62,054 nucleotides of DNA. It comes from an uncultured Clostridia bacterium (GTDB lineage: Bacteria; Bacillota; Clostridia; UBA1381; UBA9506). The stretch is taken from NCBI GenBank assembly GCA_944393605.1, contig CALYAO010000058.1, positions 1 through 62,054 of the forward strand, written 5' to 3'. Position numbers and translations under genes: made by a program. The notes under the pieces are model-generated. The model did no database searches. It was not told the origin of the DNA and saw only the letters and a program-made list of their open reading frames with translations. How positions within the stretch are numbered: position 1 is the stretch's first letter; each line of letters opens with the position of its first letter. Positions 32,296-41,808 of the stretch are shown here, one piece after another.

Positions 32296-32919
32296 TTATC
32301 CGCTGTATGGGGCCGTGCCCCGTCCGTATTTCTCGATAAACCCCGGGATATCGTTAAAATCCAAAAGCCGCGCCCGGATGGTGTCATGGTCCCAATCCCA
32401 CCAACGGGTGGATTCGATGCCCTCTATAATGGGGTCGGGAAAACGCATCCGGATCGTTTTGGCAGGAACACCCACCACAACGGCATAAGGCTCCACATCC
32501 CGGGTCACAACGGCGCCGCTTCCCACCACCGCACCGCTGCCAATGGTGACGCCGGGCATGACGGTCACGTTATGTCCCAGCCACACATCGTGGCCAAGCG
32601 TCACCGTCTTCTCCAAGCGTCCCGCAAAAAATGCCGCATCGTCCTCTCCAAAACCAAATAGACTGCGTCGGTAGGTAAAATGGTGCTGTGCCACCCGGGT
32701 ATAGCAGGGATGGTTTCCGGGATTGATGCGCACAAAGGTCGCGATGGAACAAAACTTCCCGATGCGGGCAGCATAAATTTGATTGTAGCCGGCGCAGTAG
32801 GAATAGTCCCCAAACTGCGTCTCTTCCAGGATGCTGTGTGCCTTGATTTGCGTATATTTGCCCAGCTGCACGTTTTGGAGCAGCACATCTTCTTCCACCG
32901 TGGGCCGGTCGCTCAGCAT
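32296..32919 (-). CDS. Phosphonate-metabolism hexapeptide acetyltransferase
   Basis: A 207-residue left-handed beta-helix protein of the xenobiotic acetyltransferase type, close to TIGR03308 (phosphonate metabolism transferase hexapeptide repeat protein). Repeats are seen as IGKFCSIATFVRINPG, LGHDVWLGHNVTVMPGVTIGSGAVVGSGAVVT and the end VGVPAKTIRMRF. Its substrate may be an aminophosphonate, which acetylation would detoxify, but that is inference. It is the last gene of the phn operon and overlaps the PHP gene by seven bases. Confidence 0.85.
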   Translation of the reverse strand: MLSDRPTVEEDVLLQNVQLGKYTQIKAHSILEETQFGDYSYCAGYNQIYAARIGKFCSIATFVRINPGNHPCYTRVAQHHFTYRRSLFGFGEDDAAFFAGRLEKTVTLGHDVWLGHNVTVMPGVTIGSGAVVGSGAVVTRDVEPYAVVVGVPAKTIRMRFPDPIIEGIESTRWWDWDHDTIRARLLDFNDIPGFIEKYGRGTAPYSG

Positions 32920-33713
32920 ATGGCGGTCACCCCGCTCTCCTCCGAAAGGCAGCAGCCAAGTCCCGGAGAATTGGGCTCATAGGCGCCGTGAAAATCACTG
33001 CCCCCCGTCAAAAATAGGCCATATTCCTTGGCATATGCCCGAATGATCTCTTTGTCCTGCTCCGAATTGGCGGGGTGATGCAGCTCCAGACCCGCCAGCC
33101 CTTCTTGCACCATTCGGGGAATGAGGGAAAAATTCTGCTGCTGGCCGCTGTGGGCCAGAACCGCCAGCCCGCCGGCCTCTTTGATGATCCGTATCGCCTC
33201 ATAGGGATCCAAATATCGGATGTCAAAGGCACAGATACCCCCGTTTTTGAAGGTTCTCTGATAAAAATCGCCAAACATGTCAGGCGCCTGGCCGGTCTCA
33301 ACCAGATACGCCATGATGTGCTGCTTGTACAGATAGGTGCCGTCCGCCCGATACAGCTTGTCTTCCTCAATGGTGAATCCATGTTCTTTGAGAATGGCAA
33401 CCTGTTTCATAGAATTCTCATGGCGGGCCACCAGAAGCGGATGCACGAATGCCTCCACCAGCGCGCTGTTCTGGATGTGATATCCCAGCACATGTACCCG
33501 CATGTTGGCCTCGTAATCAAACGCGGATATCTCGATCCCAGGGATAACCTGAACAGGCAGACCTTCGGGAATTTGCCGCATCTGGGAGAGGGTATCATGA
33601 TCGGTGACCGCGATGGCATCCAGCCCCCGCTCTGCCGCAAGATCGGCCAGTTCCCCGATGGTATAGCTGCCGTCCGACACACGGGAGTGGGTATGTAGAT
33701 CCGCTCGTTTCAT
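32913..33713 (-). CDS. PHP-family cyclic phosphodiesterase (PhnPP-like)
   Basis: A 266-residue PHP-domain hydrolase with metal ligands in DLHTHSRVSDG at about 5-15, VTDHDT at about 36-41, HSGQQQ near 184 and GSDFHG near 243. In phn operons of this kind, PHP enzymes (EC 3.1.4.57, the PhnPP type) hydrolyse the phosphoribosyl 1,2-cyclic phosphate left by C-P lyase, replacing PhnP. ATG 33713 overlaps the phnL stop by four bases; the longer frame upstream lies inside phnL. Confidence 0.85.
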   Translation of the reverse strand: MKRADLHTHSRVSDGSYTIGELADLAAERGLDAIAVTDHDTLSQMRQIPEGLPVQVIPGIEISAFDYEANMRVHVLGYHIQNSALVEAFVHPLLVARHENSMKQVAILKEHGFTIEEDKLYRADGTYLYKQHIMAYLVETGQAPDMFGDFYQRTFKNGGICAFDIRYLDPYEAIRIIKEAGGLAVLAHSGQQQNFSLIPRMVQEGLAGLELHHPANSEQDKEIIRAYAKEYGLFLTGGSDFHGAYEPNSPGLGCCLSEESGVTAIC

Positions 33714-34402
33714 ACCAGCGTCCCCTCCGAAATATTGAACACCTTGTCGCACAGCCCATCCATGAATTCCAAATCATGGAAAATTCCAATCATGCTCTTG
33801 CCTTTTTCCTTCAAGCGAACGAGCATATCCTTGACCAGCACCTTGGTCTTGTTGTCGAGCGAAGCCGTCGGCTCGTCCAGCAGCATGAAGCGGGGCTGTT
33901 TGACCATGGTATGGGCCAGATTGAGCCGCAGCCGCTCCCCGCCCGAAAAGGTGTTGGGATAGATGTCCCACAAGGCTTCGGGCAGGCGGAAATACGCGAG
34001 CATGTCTTCCGCTTTTTCCTGCGCCTCCGACATCCCGGCGCCCGAATCCAGCAGCGCGTTCATCACGTGCTCCTTGGCGGTGGTGCGAGGCATGACGTGC
34101 AAAAACTGGGACACATACCCAATTTCATTTTTCCGTAAATACAGGATCTCCCGTTCGGATGCCGTGGTGAGATCAATGCGCCCAAAGGCGGCACTGTTGT
34201 AGTAGATATGCCCCTTCGTCGTCAAATAGGTACGGTGGATGCACTTTAAGATGGTGGACTTCCCCGCCCCCGACAGACCGACGATCCCGACAAATTCCCC
34301 CTCCTGCAAATCCAGGGAGATGTCCTGGCAGGATCGGATGTGTTTGTCGGCATTGTGCAGATAAAATTCCTTGGATAAGTGTTGAATGGATAGAATTTCC
34401 AT
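33710..34402 (-). CDS. phnL: C-P lyase ABC-type subunit PhnL
   Basis: A 230-residue ABC ATPase-like protein of the C-P lyase system. Walker A GLSGAGKST near 43-51, the signature FSGGERLRLNLA near 145-156 and Walker B FMLLDEPTASLD near 165-176 are intact. PhnL takes part in the PhnGHIJKLM machinery, probably with PhnI in nucleobase exchange, rather than in transport. It follows phnM after three bases. Confidence 0.95.
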   Translation of the reverse strand: MEILSIQHLSKEFYLHNADKHIRSCQDISLDLQEGEFVGIVGLSGAGKSTILKCIHRTYLTTKGHIYYNSAAFGRIDLTTASEREILYLRKNEIGYVSQFLHVMPRTTAKEHVMNALLDSGAGMSEAQEKAEDMLAYFRLPEALWDIYPNTFSGGERLRLNLAHTMVKQPRFMLLDEPTASLDNKTKVLVKDMLVRLKEKGKSMIGIFHDLEFMDGLCDKVFNISEGTLV

Positions 34403-34405
34403 ATA

Positions 34406-35578
34406 TTACCTCCTGTATTCCACCCGAGAGGTGGTGCGTCCGTCCACCAGCACATGGGTGATGACCGGATAGCCGTCCAGCAATTCGACAATGAGCAGAT
34501 CCGCTTTCTTTCCGGGTTCAATGGTGCCGTATTCACTGCCCAGGCCAACGGCTCTGGCCGGGTTGCGGCTCGCCTTGTTCACCATCTCAGGCAGCGGCAC
34601 ACCATGTTTCTCATGCATGAGAAACACGCCATGCAGAATGGACGGCGGGTAATAATCGGAGCACAGAATATCCGCGCATCCCGCCAAAATGGCCTCCGCC
34701 GCGGACATATTGCCCGAGTGGGAGCCGCCCCGCAGGATGTTGGGGGCGCCCACCACGGTGGCAAAGCCCAGCTCCTTGGCATAGGCTGCCGCCTCCACGG
34801 TGATGGGGAACTCGCTGATGTCCACGCCGATCTCCTGGTTGATCCGCAGCTTTTCGGGGGTATCATCGTCATGGGAGGCCACGGCGATGCCGTGTGCATG
34901 GGCCATCTGGCACAGTGCCCGCAGCTGCTCAAAGGTCAGCACCTCTTTGGTCTCTTCCCGTTTTAAAAAGTTCTCAAAATCGTATTCCTCTGTTTCACAG
35001 CCCTGATATTTGGCCAGCGTTTGCCGGTAGATGGCCAGGTCTTTATACTGCCCCTGTCCCGGGGAGTGGTCCATAAAGGAGACTTCATGGACAAGGCCCT
35101 GCGCAATCATATCCCGCGCGATGTCGTAGGCCTCCAGGTTGTCAATCTCCACCCGCAGATGAAACCGATGGTGAATGAGATGAAACCGGTCATGGATGTC
35201 GCGGATGAGCTCCGCCATCTCCTGCACACTCGCCAAGGTGCGCAAGGGGCTTTTGCCAAACCGCTCGTCTTTGTACAGAGACAGGGAATGATACATGGTG
35301 GTAATCCCCTGGTGCAGGAGCTCCCGCTCGCATTCTTTGAGCGCCAGTTCAAAATCAAACCGCGCGGTGGGCCGGGGCAGGATAAACTGCTCGATCCGGT
35401 CGGAATGGATGTCGATAAAGCCGGGTGTGACATACCGGCCATGGGCATTGATGACCCTGTCCGCGTGCGGGGGCAGGGTATCCGAGATGGCCTCGATGCG
35501 GTCCCCTTCTATCAGCAGATATTTGCCGTCCACAATCCGATCGGGCAGGACCAGCCGCCCATTTTGAATCACAATCAT
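34406..35578 (-). CDS. phnM: Ribose triphosphonate diphosphatase PhnM
   Basis: A 390-residue amidohydrolase-fold enzyme that removes diphosphate from alkylphosphonate ribose triphosphate, giving the substrate of PhnJ. Metal-binding marks are GFIDIHSDRIEQ near 54-65, SFMDHSPGQGQYKDL and HDDDTPEKL. Position between phnK and phnL fits the usual gene order in Firmicutes. Confidence 0.96.
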   Translation of the reverse strand: MIVIQNGRLVLPDRIVDGKYLLIEGDRIEAISDTLPPHADRVINAHGRYVTPGFIDIHSDRIEQFILPRPTARFDFELALKECERELLHQGITTMYHSLSLYKDERFGKSPLRTLASVQEMAELIRDIHDRFHLIHHRFHLRVEIDNLEAYDIARDMIAQGLVHEVSFMDHSPGQGQYKDLAIYRQTLAKYQGCETEEYDFENFLKREETKEVLTFEQLRALCQMAHAHGIAVASHDDDTPEKLRINQEIGVDISEFPITVEAAAYAKELGFATVVGAPNILRGGSHSGNMSAAEAILAGCADILCSDYYPPSILHGVFLMHEKHGVPLPEMVNKASRNPARAVGLGSEYGTIEPGKKADLLIVELLDGYPVITHVLVDGRTTSRVEYRR

Positions 35579-35590
35579 ACCAGCGCCTCC

Positions 35591-36424
35591 TTACAGCAAC
35601 GAATGTACCAGCTGCTGCGTGTAAGCATGCTGGGGATCTTCTAGGATTTGGTCGGTCAGACCACTTTCAATGATTTTGCCATCCAACATCACGATGGTGC
35701 GGTCAGCCAGCATTCGGATCACCGCCAAATCGTGTGAAACCAGCAGGATGGAGATGCCGTATTTCGCCTTGATCTTCCGGATGAGATCCAGCACCTTGGC
35801 CTGCACCGACAGGTCCAGGCCGGTGGTCACCTCATCCAGCAGAAGCAGCGCAGGGTTGTTGGCCAGCGCCTTGGAAATCTGCACCCGCTGCTGCATGCCG
35901 CCCGAGAAGTTTTTGGGCGCCTCGCTCATGCGGGAGGTGAGGATTTCCACCGCCTCTAAAAGCTCCTTTGCCCGCTCGGTCATCTGCCCGGCATTGCGGC
36001 TGCCGGCGGCAATGATCTTCTCCGCGATGTTGGAGGCCGCGGAGTAGTCCATCCGCAGGCCCCGAATGGGATTCTGATACACCATCCCCATGATGGTATT
36101 TTTGATATGCCGCTTTTCGGCCGCGCTGGCTTCCCAGATGCTCTTTTTGCCGGCTCCGTAGTTTTGCAGGTAGGCGGTGCCAGCGGTGGGTTCCAAATCA
36201 AAATAGAGGCTCTGCATCAGGGTGGATTTGCCGGAGCCGCTCTCGCCCACGATGCCGAGCACCTCGCCGGGATAGACATCCAGCGATACATCATTGGCCG
36301 CCCAGACGGCGCCGCATGACGTACAGCGGTTTTTTTCCAGATGTGACGCACACTGCGGGCAGCCATCGCCATAGCGGACGGTCAGACCACGTACGCTGAG
36401 CACGGGGGTTTCCTGTAACATCAT
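35591..36424 (-). CDS. phnK: C-P lyase subunit PhnK
   Basis: A 277-residue ABC-type ATPase that docks on the PhnGHIJ core. Walker A GESGSGKST (about 60-68), FSGGMQQRVQISKAL and LLLDEVTTGLD are present. Compared with E. coli PhnK it has an extra cysteine cluster at about C22, C25, C34 and C37, a probable zinc knuckle. ATG 36424 overlaps the phnJ stop by four bases; the longer frame upstream is inside phnJ. Confidence 0.95.
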   Translation of the reverse strand: MMLQETPVLSVRGLTVRYGDGCPQCASHLEKNRCTSCGAVWAANDVSLDVYPGEVLGIVGESGSGKSTLMQSLYFDLEPTAGTAYLQNYGAGKKSIWEASAAEKRHIKNTIMGMVYQNPIRGLRMDYSAASNIAEKIIAAGSRNAGQMTERAKELLEAVEILTSRMSEAPKNFSGGMQQRVQISKALANNPALLLLDEVTTGLDLSVQAKVLDLIRKIKAKYGISILLVSHDLAVIRMLADRTIVMLDGKIIESGLTDQILEDPQHAYTQQLVHSLL

Positions 36425-37254
36425 TTCGAGCGCACCTCCTTGCAGTATGAGGTATCGGAGCACTGGTAATAGCGTTCTCCGGTTGCGGAATCGAAGATCT
36501 CGTCCAGGTAGGTGTCGGTGCTGCCGCACAGGCGGCACTTCTTGCCCCGGAAGCTCTCCTTTTCAAAAGGCACGTCGTCAAACGCCAAGGACACCACCTT
36601 GGTGTGCGGCGGAATCGCATAAATCTTCTTTTCCCGCCCCGCGCCAAAGAGATACAGGCATTCGGCGTCATGCAGCTTCGAATTGTCAAATTTTGGTATT
36701 GGGCTGGGATTCATGATATACCGGTCCTCCACCAGACAGGGATACTCCGCGCTGATGGTCACCTTGCCGTATTTGATGAGGCTCTCATAGAGCTGCAGCC
36801 AAATGGGCGCATAGTCCGATTCGGCATGCATCTTCTTGGTGACCGCCTCCTGGGGCTCCACAATCCGCAGGGGTTCGGGCAGGGGGACCTGCAAAACCAG
36901 GATCTGTCCATTGGTCATCGGCACTTCGGGAATCCGGTGCCGGGTTTGGATGATGGTGGCTTCCTGCGTACGAGTGGTACAGGGGACACCCGTGCACATC
37001 TTGACAAACTTTTTGATGTTGACCGCATTGACACTCTCATCGCTGCCCTGGTCGATGACCTTTAGGGTATCCTCCGGCCCAATGAGAGACAGCGTAAGCT
37101 GGATGCCGCCCGTGCCCCAGCCGCGGCCGATGGGCAGTTCCCGCGAGCCAAACGGCACCTGGTAGCCGGGGATCGCCACCGCCTTTAGCACACTGCGGCG
37201 GATTTCCCGCTTGGAGCCTTCATCCAGAAAGGCATAGTTGTATTTATCCATCAT
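36421..37254 (-). CDS. phnJ: C-P lyase radical SAM enzyme PhnJ
   Basis: The catalytic subunit that breaks the carbon-phosphorus bond by radical SAM chemistry. The 277-residue protein has the unusual cluster motif C240-x2-C243-x21-C265, followed by C271, which corresponds to the E. coli residues C241, C244, C266 and the thiyl-radical C272. The start overlaps the end of phnI by 11 bases; two ATG codons in a row (37254 and 37251) are both possible. Confidence 0.97.
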   Translation of the reverse strand: MMDKYNYAFLDEGSKREIRRSVLKAVAIPGYQVPFGSRELPIGRGWGTGGIQLTLSLIGPEDTLKVIDQGSDESVNAVNIKKFVKMCTGVPCTTRTQEATIIQTRHRIPEVPMTNGQILVLQVPLPEPLRIVEPQEAVTKKMHAESDYAPIWLQLYESLIKYGKVTISAEYPCLVEDRYIMNPSPIPKFDNSKLHDAECLYLFGAGREKKIYAIPPHTKVVSLAFDDVPFEKESFRGKKCRLCGSTDTYLDEIFDSATGERYYQCSDTSYCKEVRSK

Positions 37255-38311
37255 GGCGTTCCCTCCGTGTTTTCCGCACCGCATCCAGCTTGGACTGGAA
37301 GGTGACGTAATGCGGCAGCTTCAGATGGGAAATAAACCCGTTCATTTCCAGGCTGTCGCCGTGCAGCAGCACAAATTCGTCGTTTTGTGTGGGATAGTCC
37401 CCGGTGGTGTCCAGTTCATGGTCCAGCACCGCCATCGCAATGGCCTTGTTTTCATTGCGGCCCATAACAGCACCATAGCCACAAGCGAGTTTGAGTTGAT
37501 CCTTGTCATCCGCCTCGTTGAACACCTCGACGTCGGTGAGCAGGATTTCCCCAATCCACAGGCTTTCAGCAGCGTCCTCCAGATAAGGCACCTCAATCTC
37601 CACGTAGCCGCAGCGCAGCTCTCCCACCGTGGGATGCACCTGGCCGAAGCCGCGCAGAACGGAATAAGCAAGCCCCGAAATGAAGCCGGTGTCCGCCCGG
37701 GATAACGTTTGCAGCCGTGCGCTGCGGGGTACCGGGAATTCCAGCAGGTTCTGGGTCACGTCGTAGGGCTCTTCATTGTCTTGCTCGAACCGATCAATCA
37801 ACCCCTCTGTTTTTAGCTCGTCGGACACCCGCCCACAAGGCGCAATCTCCACTGGCTCCTGATCGGCCACCGTCTGATGCATCTTTTGGCAAAGGGCGGC
37901 TGCATCCTCCCGCTGAAGGTCGAAATCCATCAAACGATGGGTGTAATCATAGGACGCACCTAGCATCTGTCCGCCTGGGATGTCTTTAAAAGCCGCTGAG
38001 ATCCGGCGCACAAGCCGCATATCCCGGGTATCCGCCACCAGGGAGTCATAGCTGCGCTTGAGGGTGGAGCGATACGCACGCAGGAGAAAGACCGCTTCGT
38101 CGCTGGAGCCTTCACACTGTTTGAGTGCCAGCGCCGCATAGGTCTTGGAATACAAGCCGGCCTCACTCATCACCCGGTCCACCAGCAGGCTCATCTTTTC
38201 TTGGATCACTTCCAGCTCCAGATCCTTTTCCGTCCCGCTCCGGTAGTATGACAACAGGCGGATGCTGGCCTCAATGGCCTCCTCCCCGCCCGAAACTGCT
38301 ACATATGCCAT
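37244..38311 (-). CDS. phnI: C-P lyase subunit PhnI
   Basis: A 355-residue nucleosidase-like subunit that, with PhnG, PhnH and PhnL, replaces adenine of ATP by the phosphonate. The family start MAYVAVSGGEEAIEAS and the segments DYTHRLMDFDLQRED and ADTGFISGLAYSVLRGFGQVHP are clear. The start at 38311 lies one base past the phnH stop codon, so translation is probably coupled. Confidence 0.96.
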   Translation of the reverse strand: MAYVAVSGGEEAIEASIRLLSYYRSGTEKDLELEVIQEKMSLLVDRVMSEAGLYSKTYAALALKQCEGSSDEAVFLLRAYRSTLKRSYDSLVADTRDMRLVRRISAAFKDIPGGQMLGASYDYTHRLMDFDLQREDAAALCQKMHQTVADQEPVEIAPCGRVSDELKTEGLIDRFEQDNEEPYDVTQNLLEFPVPRSARLQTLSRADTGFISGLAYSVLRGFGQVHPTVGELRCGYVEIEVPYLEDAAESLWIGEILLTDVEVFNEADDKDQLKLACGYGAVMGRNENKAIAMAVLDHELDTTGDYPTQNDEFVLLHGDSLEMNGFISHLKLPHYVTFQSKLDAVRKTRRERHDG

Positions 38312-38312
38312 G

Positions 38313-38891
38313 TCAGCATTCCTCCATTCTGACCAGTCTCGGAATGCAGAGTAACTCGCTTTCCGGCAGAAGAAAAATAAAATCGATCCCTTGGGGGTAT
38401 TCATAGTCCTGACGATCCCGCAGCGCAACGGCCTGTTTCACATCCGAAGGCACCACCGCCGCCGCCAGCCCGTCCACGCCCGGCCCGCTCAAAAGAACCT
38501 GCTCGCCTGCCTGTCCTTCGGGGACTTTCACGATCAGCGTGGCCGAGGTATGCGGGTTTTCCAGCGTTCCTCTTTTGGCGGATGCAAGCATGCCGGGCAG
38601 CTGATCCTGTGCGGAAAGAAACACATAGTCCGCCTGCTCAAGTGGGACCGATTTGGCATGGGTGAGCAAAACGATCTGCTCGGTGAGCGCCGGATTTTGG
38701 GGCGCGCAGAAGCTGACACCGGCATCCAGCAGGGTCATGGCGACCGCCAGCATGTCGGGATCATCGCCGAACAGTTTCTCGCTTTGGCTCCTGATATCAC
38801 ACCGGCGCCCCGGATTGGCCATGGCCTCCAGCAGATGCCGAAAGACCTTCTGGGAATCAAATACCTCATCAAACGTATGTAGTTGTTTCAT
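38313..38891 (-). CDS. phnH: C-P lyase subunit PhnH
   Basis: A 192-residue core subunit of the C-P lyase complex with the PLP-transferase-like fold but no cofactor. Marks are FDEVFDSQKVFRHLLEAMANPG at 8-29 (the family's first helix), and PHTSATLIVKV near 128-138. It overlaps phnG by four bases (ATGA). Confidence 0.93.
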   Translation of the reverse strand: MKQLHTFDEVFDSQKVFRHLLEAMANPGRRCDIRSQSEKLFGDDPDMLAVAMTLLDAGVSFCAPQNPALTEQIVLLTHAKSVPLEQADYVFLSAQDQLPGMLASAKRGTLENPHTSATLIVKVPEGQAGEQVLLSGPGVDGLAAAVVPSDVKQAVALRDRQDYEYPQGIDFIFLLPESELLCIPRLVRMEEC

Positions 38892-39313
38892 GGTGCCACC
38901 TCCGAATCCATGGACTGGAAGCTGACCATGGTTTGTAAAAACATGGCGTTCTCTTTTTCCAGCCGGAGCGTCTGCTCCTTCTCCAAGCGTTCAAGCTCCC
39001 CGTAGCCCGCAAAAACCCCTTTATTACAGGCTGCGTCGATGACCGCCATGTCCAACACCTTCTCAAAATCGTCTCCCATCAGCACGGCAACCCCTTTGGC
39101 GCCGTCCAAATCCACAATTGCTTCGCAGACAATCACTTCCCCCAGGTGAAACAGGCTCTCCCGAACCGGTTCCCGCATGCGGACCATGGCCAGCGACTTC
39201 TCAGGCGCCTTCACAATCACAGGAGAATGGGTCGCCTTGACCGCATCGGCAAGGCTCCTTACCTGTTCTTTGCTGGCTCGCGCCAATATCCTAGATATCC
39301 GTCTTTTTTCCAT
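38888..39313 (-). CDS. phnG: C-P lyase subunit PhnG
   Basis: A 141-residue subunit of the PhnGHIJ core. The family pattern is seen in RRISRILARASKEQV at the start, VIVKAPEKSLAMVRMREPVRESLFHLGEV in the middle and GVAVLMGDDFEKVLDMAVIDAA. ATG 39313 is chosen over the earlier frame start because GAGGAG lies upstream at the right distance. Confidence 0.93.
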   Translation of the reverse strand: MEKRRISRILARASKEQVRSLADAVKATHSPVIVKAPEKSLAMVRMREPVRESLFHLGEVIVCEAIVDLDGAKGVAVLMGDDFEKVLDMAVIDAACNKGVFAGYGELERLEKEQTLRLEKENAMFLQTMVSFQSMDSEVAP

Positions 39314-39324
39314 ATACAGTCTCC

Positions 39325-40209
39325 TCATTTCACTTTTGCCTTGATTTTGGTGGAGATCATCTCCAGCAGAACCACGGCAATCACTACAATATAGGTCAAA
39401 AGGCCCATCTCATGCAGGTCAAAGTAAAAACTGCCCGCCATAAACAGGTGAAAACCGATGCCGCCGGCCCCGGCCGCCGCGCCCATGGCCACGGCGTTTG
39501 CAAAATTGATCTCAAAGCGCATGAAGGTCCATGCCACCATGGATGTGATGGTGGAGGGCACGACCGCCTGGCAGACAATCTGCCAGTACCGGGCCCCGTT
39601 GGCCCGCAGCGCCTCAATGACCCCAGGGTCCATCTCCTCAATGGATTCGGCATATGCCTTCGTGAGATAAGCAAAGCTGTGAAACGTCAGACCCACCACG
39701 GCCGCCACGCTGCCCAGCCCCGCCGAAACTGCAAAAATCAGCACCCACAGCACATTCGGAACCGCCCGCGCAACCGCCACCACGCTTTTTATGATATTCA
39801 CACAGACCGGATGCGCCAGATTCCGGGCACACAGCAGCGAACAGAAAAATGCCAACACCGCCCCAATCAGGGTGGACAGCGTGCCCAGACAAAAGGTGAC
39901 CAACAGCTGGTATAACACACCGCCGATCGTATCGGATGTGAGCCGAGGCTCTAAAAAGACGGTCTTGATGTTGTGCAGCGTGTCAGCAACTGCCTTGCCG
40001 AAATCGATGCCTTGATAATCGAAGGTTAAAAAAGCGACGACCGTAATCCCCAAAAGCACCAATACCAGAATCTTGATCGCCAATTGACTCTTGCTTTTGG
40101 CACCTATCTTGATTTTTCCTTTTCGGGAACGGTTGATAAACCGCTCCAAATTGACCGCCGATGACGGTCTGGCCGATATCCCGGCCGAAAGAGCAACCGT
40201 TTCATTCAT
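39325..40209 (-). CDS. phnE: Phosphonate ABC transporter permease PhnE (second)
   Basis: A 294-residue inner-membrane permease with about six membrane helices and the EAA-type loop EEMDPGVIEALRANGARYWQIVCQAVVPS near 200-228. It pairs with the first PhnE to form the channel. TGATG links it to the preceding gene (one shared base). The N terminus carries an extra 40-residue basic stretch before the first helix. Confidence 0.95.
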   Translation of the reverse strand: MNETVALSAGISARPSSAVNLERFINRSRKGKIKIGAKSKSQLAIKILVLVLLGITVVAFLTFDYQGIDFGKAVADTLHNIKTVFLEPRLTSDTIGGVLYQLLVTFCLGTLSTLIGAVLAFFCSLLCARNLAHPVCVNIIKSVVAVARAVPNVLWVLIFAVSAGLGSVAAVVGLTFHSFAYLTKAYAESIEEMDPGVIEALRANGARYWQIVCQAVVPSTITSMVAWTFMRFEINFANAVAMGAAAGAGGIGFHLFMAGSFYFDLHEMGLLTYIVVIAVVLLEMISTKIKAKVK

Positions 40210-41000
40210 CACAAAATCACCTTCCTGATTCTATTGGAAACCGTTTCAATGACCAACACCAGCACAACGATGGACAGCACCACAAGGCTGGCCGAAGCAA
40301 AATCCAGTCTTTTGTAGTACAGATCAAACAGATAGCCAATCCCGGTTGCTGTCAGGATGCCGATGAGGGTGGAAGAACGGATATTGGTCTCAATCATATA
40401 TAAAACCCAGGTGGTAATTCCCGGCAAGGAGGAAGGAAGGATGCCTTGGAATACCTTCTGGATAAAATTGGCTCCGGTCGCGTCCAATGCCTCCACACAG
40501 TGGGAACTGACCTCATCCATGGTTTCGATAAAAGCACGGGTCAGCAGCCCGAAGGTGGTGAAAAACAGGGCAAAAAAGCCGGTCAGGACATTCTGCCCAA
40601 AGGAAAACATCAGCAGCATGGCCCACACAACATCCGGCACATTGCGGAAAAAGGCGGCCACAATTCGCACGATACGCTTGATAAACCCATTGACTTTGGT
40701 GATGTTTGCACCCAGCAGACTAAAGAAAAAGGCCAAAATGGCAGCTACCACGGTGACCGCAACGGACAACAGCGCGGTCTCCATCAATTCGCTTAAAATC
40801 TTGGGCAGCCGCTCCATCGCCTCGGCGTCTGGAATGAGATTGACCGCAATCCACTGCAGGGCAGCCGGAAAGGAAACGATGCCGTCAATGGGATGAAATT
40901 CTGCCACAATGGAGGCGCCGGCAAAGATTGCAAGGAAGGCCAAAAATACCAGCGTATATGTCAGCTTGCGTCTTCGAAATACATCCATGGTTTTCTGCAT
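40209..41000 (-). CDS. phnE: Phosphonate ABC transporter permease PhnE (first)
   Basis: A 263-residue permease, paralogous to the following gene, with the EAA loop SHCVEALDATGANFIQKVFQGILPS near 172-196. ATG 41000 overlaps the phnC TGA by one base; an upstream GTG at 41009 is less likely given the spacing to AGGAG. Confidence 0.95.
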   Translation of the reverse strand: MQKTMDVFRRRKLTYTLVFLAFLAIFAGASIVAEFHPIDGIVSFPAALQWIAVNLIPDAEAMERLPKILSELMETALLSVAVTVVAAILAFFFSLLGANITKVNGFIKRIVRIVAAFFRNVPDVVWAMLLMFSFGQNVLTGFFALFFTTFGLLTRAFIETMDEVSSHCVEALDATGANFIQKVFQGILPSSLPGITTWVLYMIETNIRSSTLIGILTATGIGYLFDLYYKRLDFASASLVVLSIVVLVLVIETVSNRIRKVIL

Positions 41001-41779
41001 CACACGCACTCCTCCACATCCGTAATCAGATCATGGTCGCTGGACTGGTAGATCTCGTGGATTTTGTCCTTTGTCAGCCCGTCGGTGGGGCCATCGTACA
41101 CAATCTTGCCAGCTGTCACGCCAATGATACGCTTTGAATACTTCATTGCCACATCCACCTGATGCAGGTTCACCAGGCAGGTGATGTTTTTCGTTTGGTT
41201 GATGGTTTTTAAATGGTCCATGATAACCTTGGAGGATTTGGGATCCAGCGAAGCAATGGGCTCATCACACAAAATCAGTTTGGGATGCTGCATGATGGCC
41301 CGGGCAATCCCCACCCGCTGCTTCTGTCCGCCCGACAGCTCGTCACAGCGTTTATAGGCCTGTTCCTCCAGCCCCATCTCTTGAATGATGCGAAACGCCT
41401 CCTGTTTTTCCGCTTCCGTGTAGTGGCCTGCCGCACCGCTCAAGGTGGATTTTTGACCCAGCCGTCCATGCAGGACGTTTTCCACGACACTCAGACGGTC
41501 CACCAAGTTGTAGTGCTGAAAAATCATCGCTGTTTTGGTTCGGATGTCCCGCAGTTCATTTTTTTTGCTGGAAGTGACGTTTTTGCCATCAAAAAAAATC
41601 GTACCCTGCGATGCATCCACCAGACGGTTGATGCATCGCAGAAGCGTCGATTTCCCGGCCCCGGATGGACCAATGATGGACACAAACTCCCCTTCTTCGA
41701 TGGAAAACGTAACATCCTGCAAGGCCTTTGTGACACCATTGTAGGTCTTGCTTACGTTTTGAAAGCTGAGAAGTGCCAT
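41000..41779 (-). CDS. phnC: Phosphonate ABC transporter ATP-binding protein PhnC
   Basis: A 259-residue transport ATPase with Walker A GPSGAGKST near 37-45, signature LSGGQKQRVGIARA near 148-161 and Walker B LILCDEPIASLD near 168-179. It energises PhnE and follows phnD after 29 bases. Confidence 0.97.
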   Translation of the reverse strand: MALLSFQNVSKTYNGVTKALQDVTFSIEEGEFVSIIGPSGAGKSTLLRCINRLVDASQGTIFFDGKNVTSSKKNELRDIRTKTAMIFQHYNLVDRLSVVENVLHGRLGQKSTLSGAAGHYTEAEKQEAFRIIQEMGLEEQAYKRCDELSGGQKQRVGIARAIMQHPKLILCDEPIASLDPKSSKVIMDHLKTINQTKNITCLVNLHQVDVAMKYSKRIIGVTAGKIVYDGPTDGLTKDKIHEIYQSSDHDLITDVEECV

Positions 41780-41808
41780 TTTCGAATCTCCTTTTTCTCT
41801 ACCCGAAT

